A DNA stretch of 64,000 bases from Pedobacter cryoconitis (lineage in GTDB: Bacteria > Bacteroidota > Bacteroidia > Sphingobacteriales > Sphingobacteriaceae), in assembly GCA_019352875.1 (NCBI GenBank), contig JAAAFW010000015.1, positions 908,056 to 972,055 on the forward strand. Direction: 5' to 3'. The notes under the pieces are model-generated. The model saw only the letters and a list, made by a program, of their open reading frames with translations, searched no databases and was not told the DNA's origin. A program made the position numbers and the translations under genes. Of this stretch, positions 35,603 to 43,406 are shown piece by piece; position 1 is the first letter of the stretch, and each line of letters starts with the position of its first letter.

Positions 35603-37456
35603 ATGTCCTCTTTAAAGATTTTTTCCTGGCTTATCCTGTTTCTTTGTGTTTTTAGCTGCAAAAAGGATGATAAAATCATTGTCAAAGAAGAACCTCCTTT
35701 TGCAAGTGCTGGTACAAACCGGGAAGATGTTGAGGAATTTCAAGTGGTTTTGAATGCTGACACGCTTAAAAGTGGACAATCGGGAAAATGGTCTATCGAA
35801 AAGGGATTGGTGGAAGATCTTGTTTATTTCTCTGACTCTGAAAAGCCTGATGCTATTTTTAATGGCATGCCTGGAGAGACTTACGAATTAAAGTGGACGG
35901 TAGCAGCCGGAAAGAAATTGTATTCAGAATCTATCGTGAAAGTAGCATTTAAACCGTTAAAAGCTATAATCAGCAATGACTCTCCTACAAATCAAACCAA
36001 TTTTAACTTGTCTGGAAATAAATATGAGGATGGTTTATGGGAAATTGATGGTAAATATGCGACCCTGGTTGGAGATATACGGGATGGAACCAGCCTCCCT
36101 GCTGAAAAATGTGAAGCTATAAATTTGCAAGGATACGCCAGGACTTCTTATAAAATAAAATGGACCACGTATTATGGGAGTAAGTCGGCTTCTACAACTC
36201 TTGATTTGACTACTGGTAACTATACGGAAAGAGAGGCTCTGGACTATTTTTTTTTCGATAAGGATATTGAGGCTTACCGCGTAGGCTACGAAAATGGTCA
36301 TGTGGTTAAACTTAATCTGGTCAATTCTAAAATGGGCCTGATAATGGGTGATACGGTTAACTATCCTGCATTACAAGGACTCACATATTTGAAAAGTCTG
36401 GATGTTTCGAGCTCAAGCCTTACGGAATTTCCTCCTGTCATTGCAGACAAATACCATCAGTTAGAGTATCTTAATCTGGATTATAACAGTATAGGCAGCC
36501 TTCCTGAAAATATTGGTAATCTTAAAAAGCTTAAGTATTTTTCACTCACAGGATCAAGTGGGCGGGGAGGGTTTTCTATGCCTTCGAGTTTCGGTGATCT
36601 TGAAAGTTTGGAGTATCTGGAGTTGTCATCTCTAGTTTTTAGTGCTATCCCTGAAAGCTTCGGTAAATTGAAGAATCTCAGGTATTTTAGTTTCGAAGGT
36701 AAGCCGATCGTGACATTGCCTGATAATATAGGGGACCTTAAAAATTTAGAAGTATTGTATGGCAGCACGATGAAGAGTTTGCCTGCTTCCGTTACGAAGC
36801 TTACAAAGCTCCGGAGATTAGATTTCACCGTGGGAGATTCCTGGGCGACAATGCCTGCGGATATCGGTAATCTCAAGATGCTGGATACTTTAGAACTGAG
36901 AGGTAATTACTTTGAAGTGCCTCCTAGCTTCGCGAAGCTTACTGATTTAAGCATATTGACGCTATCAAGCCCGGTCCTGAAATCACTTCCTGAGAATATA
37001 GGTAATTTAAAGAAATTAAAGTATCTGACATTTGGCGGGGATATAAAAAGTCTGCCGGATTCTTTCTGTAATTTGTCCAGTCTGGAATCATTGGTTGCTT
37101 CCGGAGAGTTTGAATATTTGCCAAAAGAGTTTGGCAAGCTTCATAACCTTGTAGAAATGACCATTGAGTCTGGTAAATTAAAAGCACTGCCCGAAACTTT
37201 CGGACAACTTAAAAGCCTTAAGCGATTAAAATTAAAAGGTAATGCTATAACTTCTTTGCCCTCTAGCTTTTTTGATCTTCCGGTGTTAAACGCCTTAGAC
37301 TTGTCATACAATCATATCAGCACTATTTCTGTAGACTTCGCAAAACTGAATGGGATTTTGGGCTTACTTTATATTCACGGAAATAAGTTTAGTAAAGAGG
37401 ATGGACTGTTACTTAAAAAGCTTTTGCCTAATATTCATATAGATTTACTTGACTAG
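35603..37456 (+). CDS. leucine-rich-repeat lipoprotein
   Basis: A 617-aa lipoprotein with signal MSSLKIFSWLILFLCVFSC then KKDDK (Cys18 lipobox). Residues ~30-200 have two Ig-like or PKD-like beta modules, and from ~235 a long series of about 15 LRRs of the form LPENIGNLKKLKYFSL, IPESFGKLKNLRYFSF, LPDNIGDLKNLEVL. The repeat type is the IRREKO/shoc2-like one common in Bacteroidota surface proteins. Divergent from the kelch lipoprotein (109 nt between), similar architecture of export, function unknown. Confidence 0.88.
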   Translation: MSSLKIFSWLILFLCVFSCKKDDKIIVKEEPPFASAGTNREDVEEFQVVLNADTLKSGQSGKWSIEKGLVEDLVYFSDSEKPDAIFNGMPGETYELKWTVAAGKKLYSESIVKVAFKPLKAIISNDSPTNQTNFNLSGNKYEDGLWEIDGKYATLVGDIRDGTSLPAEKCEAINLQGYARTSYKIKWTTYYGSKSASTTLDLTTGNYTEREALDYFFFDKDIEAYRVGYENGHVVKLNLVNSKMGLIMGDTVNYPALQGLTYLKSLDVSSSSLTEFPPVIADKYHQLEYLNLDYNSIGSLPENIGNLKKLKYFSLTGSSGRGGFSMPSSFGDLESLEYLELSSLVFSAIPESFGKLKNLRYFSFEGKPIVTLPDNIGDLKNLEVLYGSTMKSLPASVTKLTKLRRLDFTVGDSWATMPADIGNLKMLDTLELRGNYFEVPPSFAKLTDLSILTLSSPVLKSLPENIGNLKKLKYLTFGGDIKSLPDSFCNLSSLESLVASGEFEYLPKEFGKLHNLVEMTIESGKLKALPETFGQLKSLKRLKLKGNAITSLPSSFFDLPVLNALDLSYNHISTISVDFAKLNGILGLLYIHGNKFSKEDGLLLKKLLPNIHIDLLD

Positions 37457-37489
37457 GACCTGGGAGAAAAATAAAAACTAGTTTTATAC

Positions 37490-37520
37490 CTGGTAGAGAA
37501 CTTTCAAAGTTCTCTACCAG
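37490..37520. terminator. perfect 15-bp palindromic terminator between LRR and propeller genes
   Basis: CTGGTAGAGAACTTT and its exact complement with a 1-nt centre form a 31-nt palindrome between convergent genes. The sequence TTTTATACCTGGTAGAGAA at its left side recurs, in related form, at 39281. Confidence 0.7.
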
Positions 37521-37579
37521 TCAAGTTTTGATTACTTATTATTTCAAAAGACGATATTTCCTTCGTACTAAATAAGCTT

Positions 37580-39022
37580 TTATTTTAGTTCTGTTCTAAT
37601 CACCCCAGCATAAGTCGCTGCCCAGATCGCTCCGTCCTTATCTTTTATGATTCGCTCGATGTTTACGCTCGGTACGTTTGAATTTTCAGTAGTATAAATT
37701 TCAAGTTTTTTGCTTTCTATATTATATTTCAAGATTCCAACATTGTTCTGGCTGAGCCAAAGATTACCGGTCTGTTCATCTAAAAAGAAGTCATTAATGC
37801 TATTGCCGGCAAACATTTTGGGGTCCTCAGCAAATATTCTCTGCCAATTGCCATTTGGGGATAAAACGTAAATTCCCGCTGCCGTTCCTTTTTCATTGTA
37901 AAGTGAGAACCAAAGATTCCCCTTTTTATCTTCATGCATCTTTGAAATGTATGCCTTCGAAAGTGGTGTGGAGTTGTCATTTAAGAATGTGGTATTACCC
38001 TTTTCAATGATGACGTTGCCCTCAAAAGTACCGATCCAGGTCCTCTGATTACTATCAACAAATACACCCAAAGTTTTGTCTGATGGTAGTTTAGAGTTTT
38101 TTTTCGTGATCTCACTCCATTTCTGACCATCAAATCTAGACACTCCATTCCAGGAGGTGAAAAGGACGTTTCCAGAATTGTCAACGAAGATTTTCCTTGC
38201 CCAGTTAATTGGTGAGTTTATTGAATCAAATTTGGTCCAGACGTGGTTATCATAGCGGTAAACATCATATCCGATTACAAACCATTTATTATCCTTTTTA
38301 TCCACCTCTATATCTCTTACCGATTGCGTTTCGTTTTTGTTGTAGGAAGTTGGTGATATGATGGTGTTAGACGAGTTGAAGTGTTCCCATTTTCCGTTTG
38401 CTATCTTTATAATCCCATTATCTGTTCCAATCCAAATATCACCTTTTTGGTCACTCGCTACTGCTCTGGTCATGTCCCAAGGCATTTCGGAGTTACTTTG
38501 ATTAAAGACCTCCCAAGTTTCACTGAGCTGTGATTTGTCACTCCCCATTCGGACTGGCGAACCTTTAGTCGCCATATTAGATTGATTTTCAAAATCAAAG
38601 ATCCTCCTTTTGGCTCCGTACTTGCCATTTTCGAACTGAAGTATAATCGAGACTGAGCTATTCTCTTTTTTTGCACCGGTAGTTGCTGGGGTCCAGTTTT
38701 CAGAGCCGTTAATTGAGGCCTTGAGCTTGAGGTCGTTTGAGCTGATATTGGTTTTATTTTCTAAACTTAACAGGCAAGGTTTGCCGTCTTGGTCGATAAG
38801 TATCTGCATTTCAATAGTGCCTTTTAAAATACTAAGGTTTTTTTCTCCGATTCCAGTTAGGAGGTTTTGAATAATGGTTTTTGGTGGTTGTGCTTTTGAT
38901 TCGCCACAGTCAAGGCAAAAAGACGAGAGGTTACAATCTTCGAACTTTTCGGGATAAAGACTTTGAGAGTGGAGAGAGATGGCAATTATACTTATTGCTA
39001 TTGTAAATAGAATTTTTTTCAC
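37580..39022 (-). CDS. two-component-regulator-propeller-type exported protein
   Basis: A 480-aa protein with signal peptide (KKILFTIAISIIAISLHS, cleavage near SQSLYP). Residues ~30-145 resemble a TonB-C/energy-transducer-like domain (GTIEMQILIDQDGKPCLLSL), followed by a beta-propeller of repeats with the pattern of hybrid two-component periplasmic sensors (QKGDIWIGTDNGIIKI, NSGNVLFTSWNGVSRFDGQKW, SNQRTWIGTFEGNVI, KKGNLWFSLYNEKG, DGAIWAATYAGVIRT). No kinase part is present, so it is a stand-alone propeller. The start codon is GTG (39020-39022); no better ATG is available. Confidence 0.8.
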   Translation of the reverse strand: MKKILFTIAISIIAISLHSQSLYPEKFEDCNLSSFCLDCGESKAQPPKTIIQNLLTGIGEKNLSILKGTIEMQILIDQDGKPCLLSLENKTNISSNDLKLKASINGSENWTPATTGAKKENSSVSIILQFENGKYGAKRRIFDFENQSNMATKGSPVRMGSDKSQLSETWEVFNQSNSEMPWDMTRAVASDQKGDIWIGTDNGIIKIANGKWEHFNSSNTIISPTSYNKNETQSVRDIEVDKKDNKWFVIGYDVYRYDNHVWTKFDSINSPINWARKIFVDNSGNVLFTSWNGVSRFDGQKWSEITKKNSKLPSDKTLGVFVDSNQRTWIGTFEGNVIIEKGNTTFLNDNSTPLSKAYISKMHEDKKGNLWFSLYNEKGTAAGIYVLSPNGNWQRIFAEDPKMFAGNSINDFFLDEQTGNLWLSQNNVGILKYNIESKKLEIYTTENSNVPSVNIERIIKDKDGAIWAATYAGVIRTELK

Positions 39023-39085
39023 CTAATGCAATGATTAAAAGACTGTAAATTATTGAAAGGTATATTTTTTAGGTGAGCTAACAAA

Positions 39086-39125
39086 AAAAGGGACGAAAGC
39101 CTGTTTTGAAGACTTCGTCCCTTTT
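39086..39125. terminator. terminator at left island junction (former tRNA-His terminator)
   Basis: AAAAGGGACGAA and TTCGTCCCTTTT form a 12-bp stem. It is followed by GGGGTGG, the same way the hairpin 57999-58024 precedes the intact tRNA-His gene, so it was probably the terminator of the tRNA-His gene before integration. Confidence 0.6.
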
Positions 39126-39126
39126 G

Positions 39127-39132
39127 GGGTGG
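39127..39132. repeat. left attachment-site core GGGTGG
   Basis: GGGTGG, identical to the first six bases (in plus orientation) of the tRNA-His 3' end at 49520-49525. The flanks differ beyond this. Serine integrases are known to use short cores, so a six-base repeat is compatible. Confidence 0.5.
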
Positions 39133-39279
39133 CCTCTCTTGCTTTTGTCGACGGATTTTATGTACGATTTAACGCGTCTAGCGAACCTAAAGGGGAAAAT
39201 GATGGATATTGATCCACAACTTTCAGAGCGACTTTTGCCATCCTAGTATGTTTTAGTCGCATGCGCATAACTTCAATCA

Positions 39280-39327
39280 ATTTTATACCTAGTAGAGAAG
39301 TTTGAAATACTCTACTAGGTATAAAAT
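39280..39327. repeat. 18-bp-arm palindrome
   Basis: ATTTTATACCTAGTAGAG and its exact complement are separated by 12 nt. The left arm and loop resemble the palindrome at 37480-37520 (TTTTATACCTRGTAGAGAA core), suggesting one repeat family. Confidence 0.7.
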
Positions 39328-39405
39328 TCATTTAGAAATTATCTAATAGCTATAACAACCAAATTGGATTTACAAAAATAAGACTGTCTGAGAACATGAT
39401 AACAA

Positions 39406-39993
39406 GTGGTGAAAATTATCACTAACTTGTTCGCTGTATTGTGTATCTATATAGACCAAAAATTGAACGGAAAAAAAATAGAAAGTATTATAAAAGCTTA
39501 TAAGATCGCAAGAGCACAAAATCCCGATGTTTGGTTAAGCGATTGCGCAAATGCTGCCACACTGGAAAATGCAATTGAACTTGGCGCAACGGCAAAAAAT
39601 TCTGTGGGCAGAAAACATAGTCATCAATTTCGCATACCCAACATAATTCTCGATAAGTTTGCATTAGCTATTTTAGCTAAAGCACATAGAATTGCAGCTT
39701 CTGCTGATTTTCATGAGCTGATTTCAACAATTGAAAGTTGTAAAATAAAAGGCGTTTCCGACCTTACCGTTTACGACACAGCACAAAGAATTGGAGAATA
39801 TATGAACTTATATCCGAATAGAATTTAGCTACACAGGGGTACAAGAAATGGTGCAGAAATCTTACTGGGTAAGATTAAAGATAAATACTTAACAATCAAC
39901 CAGCTTCCTCAACCGTTCCAGTCACACCTCTCAGCAGCTGAAATAGAAGACATTTTATGTATTTACAAGAACCGATTAGCTACTTGTATTTAG
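39406..39993 (+). pseudogene. unrecognised protein interrupted by an amber stop
   Basis: The open frame runs from a GTG at 39406 to TAG at 39826-39828 (140 aa) but then continues in the same frame for 54 more codons to TAG at 39991-39993. The later part (HRGTRNGAEILLGKI, then QPFQSHLSAAEIEDIL) follows smoothly from the earlier one (IKGVSDLTVYDTAQRIGEYM), so the first TAG looks like a nonsense mutation, probably of a Tyr codon. The region around KGVSDLTVYDTAQRIG resembles a helix-hairpin-helix, hence a DNA-binding guess. The N-terminus is unclear. I do not recognise the family. Confidence 0.6.
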
Positions 39994-40146
39994 CTAAAAG
40001 CATCAATGGCCGTTTGCTCAATCATCATCCCCAGCTAAGGTCCAATTAATCCGTATTTAATTTTAGATAACTTGCTAGCAAAGGTTGTTGCTTCTCAATA
40101 TATTTACCTCTTTAAACCTTAAGTAGCCAAATCAAAATTAGATCAT
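39994..40146. other. short intergenic gap before the ATPase gene
   Basis: No gene or clear hairpin seen. It presumably holds the promoter of the ATPase/HNH pair, but I see no good match to TAnnTTTG. Confidence 0.4.
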
Positions 40147-42108
40147 ATGGAGATAGTTGCATTTTTCATTATAGAACATGAGTACATTACCTATAAACCA
40201 CAAGTTATGAACCTTGGGGGAAGGTTTACCTACGAGGCGGTAATACAAAAAGGAGTATATACGCTTTCAAGGACACTTAATAACAAGAATATAAAGGACT
40301 TTTTCAGCACCACCAATTCCGAAATAAAAATTAAGAATGTATCTGCAATTGTTGGGCAAAATGGAGTAGGAAAATCCACTATGCTAGATGTAATTAGAAA
40401 GAGTTTTGTAGAGAAATCAGCAGCTTTGCCACATACCTCTTTTTTTTTATTAGTAGAAGATGAAAAAGAAGAAGTTTTTTTTATATCCACAAGTCTCAAA
40501 AAATTGTACTTAGAAGGTAACCCAAAACCTACTGAAATCAAAAAACTTGATACTAAGCTAATGCAAACTATTTTTTACTCCCCACATTTAGACTTCAGAT
40601 TTAATCCCAACTTTGATGAAATTGATTATTTCGACATCTCTGCTGACAATTATCTTGAACTCGACCTTGAAGGAATTTCCGACAGAGGGAATAAAAGTAA
40701 TGGGTCTGCATATAGCATTAAGCAAGAATTACTCTTTAAAAATTCAGTAAGACAAATTAACTTTCTTGCCAGTTCATTAGTAACAGAAAAGAAGATTTTT
40801 AATGAACTTTTCGACTTCCCTGAACATGGCGAAGCAATCCTCGAATTTAGAGACACTTCTATTGACGATAATCCCAGAAATGTGCCAAGAGCTTTTCTAT
40901 CGCCACTAAAGATGGTAAGAGAAAAAATCGAAGCAGAATCTAATAATTATGTGAAGGTCAGAAAATCAGATAAAAACGGAAAAACTACCAACCAAATTGA
41001 AGTCAATGGTTATTTACTGAAACGGGACTTTCTAAAATACATTCTTTCAGTGGTACACAGACAGATGGATGTAAGCAATAATTATCTAAGTTATAGCGAT
41101 TTTAACACAGATACCTTTGAAGCAGACATTAAAGAACAAAATGCACTTGACGCATTTTACTCTTTTTTTAGAAATAGTATTATTGACACAGTCAAGGGAA
41201 GGGAAAATCCCTTTGATGTTAAACTTATCGAAGCACTTATAAACAAGGTGTATGATGTTATTGACAACATTACAAGCGTTAGCTCTATCGAGGACAATAG
41301 GATAATAGTTTCTTCAGAGGACGCAATTAAAATACTGGAATTGCAAAAGGAGCTTGTTTTTGAAATATCTGACTATTACAACAAACAATCAAAAGAAAAC
41401 TCTAAAGATTATACCAATATAAACTTTCTCGTTCAGGGAATTATTTACTATTTCCCAGCCAAAAAAAGATTAAGCTCAGGTGAAAACGCACTTTTGAATT
41501 TTTTTTCTAAGTTGTATGATTTTCTTGATTTGAAGCTCAGTGTAAAAACAAACCCACAAAAACAGATTCAAGCATTTATCCTCTTACTTGATGAAGCTGA
41601 CTTGGGGTTCCACCCCATATGGAAAAAGAAATTCGTTAAGGTGTTAGTCACTACTGTCCCTTATTTTTTCGAGCAATATAAACAACATCCCTCACTTCAA
41701 ATTATTTTTACAACACATGATCCGCTCACATTATCGGATCTTCCTAGTTCTAATATAGTTTACCTTTTAAATGATAAAGGACAAGTGGGCATGGATGAGG
41801 AATCTGAAAGAAACACTTTTGGTGCCAATATTACAGATTTGCTCGCAGATTCTTTTTTCCTTAGTGACGGACTTATCGGCGACTTTGCAATGGACAAAAT
41901 TAAAGATGTTATCGCCTGGCTGGACAACCTAGACGATAAAAAAAATTCAGAATATTATAAAAAAGTCATCGAACTTATAGATGAACCGATTGCAAAAAGG
42001 AAACTTGCAGAAATGTATGATGATAAAATGCAAGCCAATCTGCAGCTGAATATTATTGAAAAACAAATTGCTGATTTGAATAAGAAAAGAGAGGAGCTGA
42101 GGAAATGA
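40147..42108 (+). CDS. AAA/ABC-type ATPase of Septu-like defence pair (PtuA-like)
   Basis: A 653-aa ATPase of the RecF/SMC-like class found in defence operons. Walker A is VGQNGVGKSTML near residues 69-80; the signature-like LSSGENALLNFF is near 441; Walker B is LLLDEADLGFHP near 480; the switch His is in FTTHDPLTLSD near 520. The long insert between Walker A and the signature region and the C-terminal coiled coil (LQLNIIEKQIADLNKKREEL) fit this class. The stop overlaps the HNH gene start by 4 nt (ATGA), so the products are coupled. In Septu such an ATPase regulates the HNH nuclease; the assignment here is by architecture only. Confidence 0.85.
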   Translation: MEIVAFFIIEHEYITYKPQVMNLGGRFTYEAVIQKGVYTLSRTLNNKNIKDFFSTTNSEIKIKNVSAIVGQNGVGKSTMLDVIRKSFVEKSAALPHTSFFLLVEDEKEEVFFISTSLKKLYLEGNPKPTEIKKLDTKLMQTIFYSPHLDFRFNPNFDEIDYFDISADNYLELDLEGISDRGNKSNGSAYSIKQELLFKNSVRQINFLASSLVTEKKIFNELFDFPEHGEAILEFRDTSIDDNPRNVPRAFLSPLKMVREKIEAESNNYVKVRKSDKNGKTTNQIEVNGYLLKRDFLKYILSVVHRQMDVSNNYLSYSDFNTDTFEADIKEQNALDAFYSFFRNSIIDTVKGRENPFDVKLIEALINKVYDVIDNITSVSSIEDNRIIVSSEDAIKILELQKELVFEISDYYNKQSKENSKDYTNINFLVQGIIYYFPAKKRLSSGENALLNFFSKLYDFLDLKLSVKTNPQKQIQAFILLLDEADLGFHPIWKKKFVKVLVTTVPYFFEQYKQHPSLQIIFTTHDPLTLSDLPSSNIVYLLNDKGQVGMDEESERNTFGANITDLLADSFFLSDGLIGDFAMDKIKDVIAWLDNLDDKKNSEYYKKVIELIDEPIAKRKLAEMYDDKMQANLQLNIIEKQIADLNKKREELRK

Positions 42109-43010
42109 TACATATCTCAATTAATGCACTTAAGATTGTAAAGGCAAGACATCAATTCTTAAAGGAGATGGTGCCATTACTCACAAAGCGAATTAATAGC
42201 TACTCTAAGCCCGGGTCTAAAAGATTCTTGGCGACTATCATGACAGACCTTAATCTAATATTGTCTGGAGAACCTGACGACTTATCCATAATTAGTGCAA
42301 AAGTAAATGTTGTCATTAATGGTCATCGCAATAACAAAAAGGCAATAAAAAAGATTTTTGACTATGATTGGTTCATAACCAAAACAAAAAAAAGATATAA
42401 TGCCTACCATCTTGCAGCATCGTTAGAAGTTAACGTTTGTGTGTATTGCAATCGTAATTATACCCATACCGTTATAACGAAAGATGGTGAGAAAATAACG
42501 AGGCCACAATTCGATCACTTTTTCAGCAAAGGTAAAAATCCACTCATTGCTTTGTCATTTTATAATCTTATTCCGTCTTGTAGTATATGTAACTCTGGAA
42601 TTAAGCATGAGGCCGATTTTGAATTATCAACCCATAATCATCCCTATAAAGACAATTTCATAACTGATTTTGCATTTACTTACAAATATACGAATGAAGA
42701 ATCCAGCGGCCTCCGCATAGTTACTGACACCCCAAATATCAAAGCGCATCGCACACTCACTGATCTTAAAACAGACTTGATTTATAATACGCATGTTAGT
42801 GAATTGAAAGAGATGTTGCGCATGAAATACGCATTCTCGGACAAGTATCTTGAAATATTAAATAACAATTTGCTTGCAGGAATAAATATATCTCGAAAAG
42901 AACTCTATAATATTGCTTTTGGGGTAGAGCAAGATGAAAAGGATTTTGGTACACGCCCGTTCAGTAAATTCAAAAGCGATATATTGAAAGAACTAGGAAT
43001 CATAAGTTGA
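42105..43010 (+). CDS. HNH endonuclease of Septu-like pair (PtuB-like)
   Basis: A 301-aa protein with an HNH nuclease core: zinc Cys pairs C112-x2-C115 (VCVYCNRNY) and C159-x2-C162 (CSICNSG), catalytic Asp-His at 137-138 in QFDHFFSKGKNP, and Asn in SFYNLIPS. The N-terminal ~100 and C-terminal ~120 residues are helical and without recognised domain. It is translated through an ATGA overlap with the ATPase gene. The pair resembles Septu/PtuAB; in known systems the nuclease cleaves phage DNA or host nucleic acid on infection. Confidence 0.87.
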   Translation: MIHISINALKIVKARHQFLKEMVPLLTKRINSYSKPGSKRFLATIMTDLNLILSGEPDDLSIISAKVNVVINGHRNNKKAIKKIFDYDWFITKTKKRYNAYHLAASLEVNVCVYCNRNYTHTVITKDGEKITRPQFDHFFSKGKNPLIALSFYNLIPSCSICNSGIKHEADFELSTHNHPYKDNFITDFAFTYKYTNEESSGLRIVTDTPNIKAHRTLTDLKTDLIYNTHVSELKEMLRMKYAFSDKYLEILNNNLLAGINISRKELYNIAFGVEQDEKDFGTRPFSKFKSDILKELGIIS

Positions 43011-43406
43011 TGGCATGGTTCTAGAAATATAAATTGGTTCATTGTTCACAAAAATGTTATTTAGATTAAATGCCAAACCTTGTTACCCGTAAATGTAAAT
43101 AATGATGTCTTTTGATCAGATCATCATAGGTCAATAACCTCACATCGGTTCCAGGTAGTGACATAAATTCATTTTAAACACGAGAGATTTTTTAACTTAT
43201 CTTCATCTGCTCCGATTAATATGGAATATTGAAAGTTTAAATTCTTTATTGATACATCGTGTTAAAGCGATTTAGATTGTATTTCTAGAAAATTATCAAG
43301 GTTGGAAAAATAATTAAAATACTTGGTTCTAATTTGTTGAAAGTATTTTTGAGCGGGTTTGAGCATAGTCAAATTTTACTTGGAGAAAAATGCTGATTCA
43401 GCAATT
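43011..43406. other. gene-free stretch between HNH and nSTAND genes
   Basis: AT-rich DNA between two convergent genes. No ORF, tRNA or strong hairpin noticed. It could contain decayed sequence, but nothing is recognisable. Confidence 0.5.

Larger units (their letters stand above)
39023..39405. other. gene-free stretch: terminator, att-like scar and palindrome
   Basis: Contains a 12-bp-stem terminator (39086-39125), the tRNA-His-like heptamer GGGGTGG directly behind it (39126-39132), and a long palindrome (39280-39327). I read the heptamer as the left junction of the island that ends at the tRNA-His gene at 49521. Confidence 0.6.

Noticed and set aside
35494..35685. 64-codon N-terminal extension of the kelch lipoprotein
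   Set aside because: It runs over the divergent promoter and into the LRR gene, while the ATG at 35493 gives a perfect lipoprotein signal.
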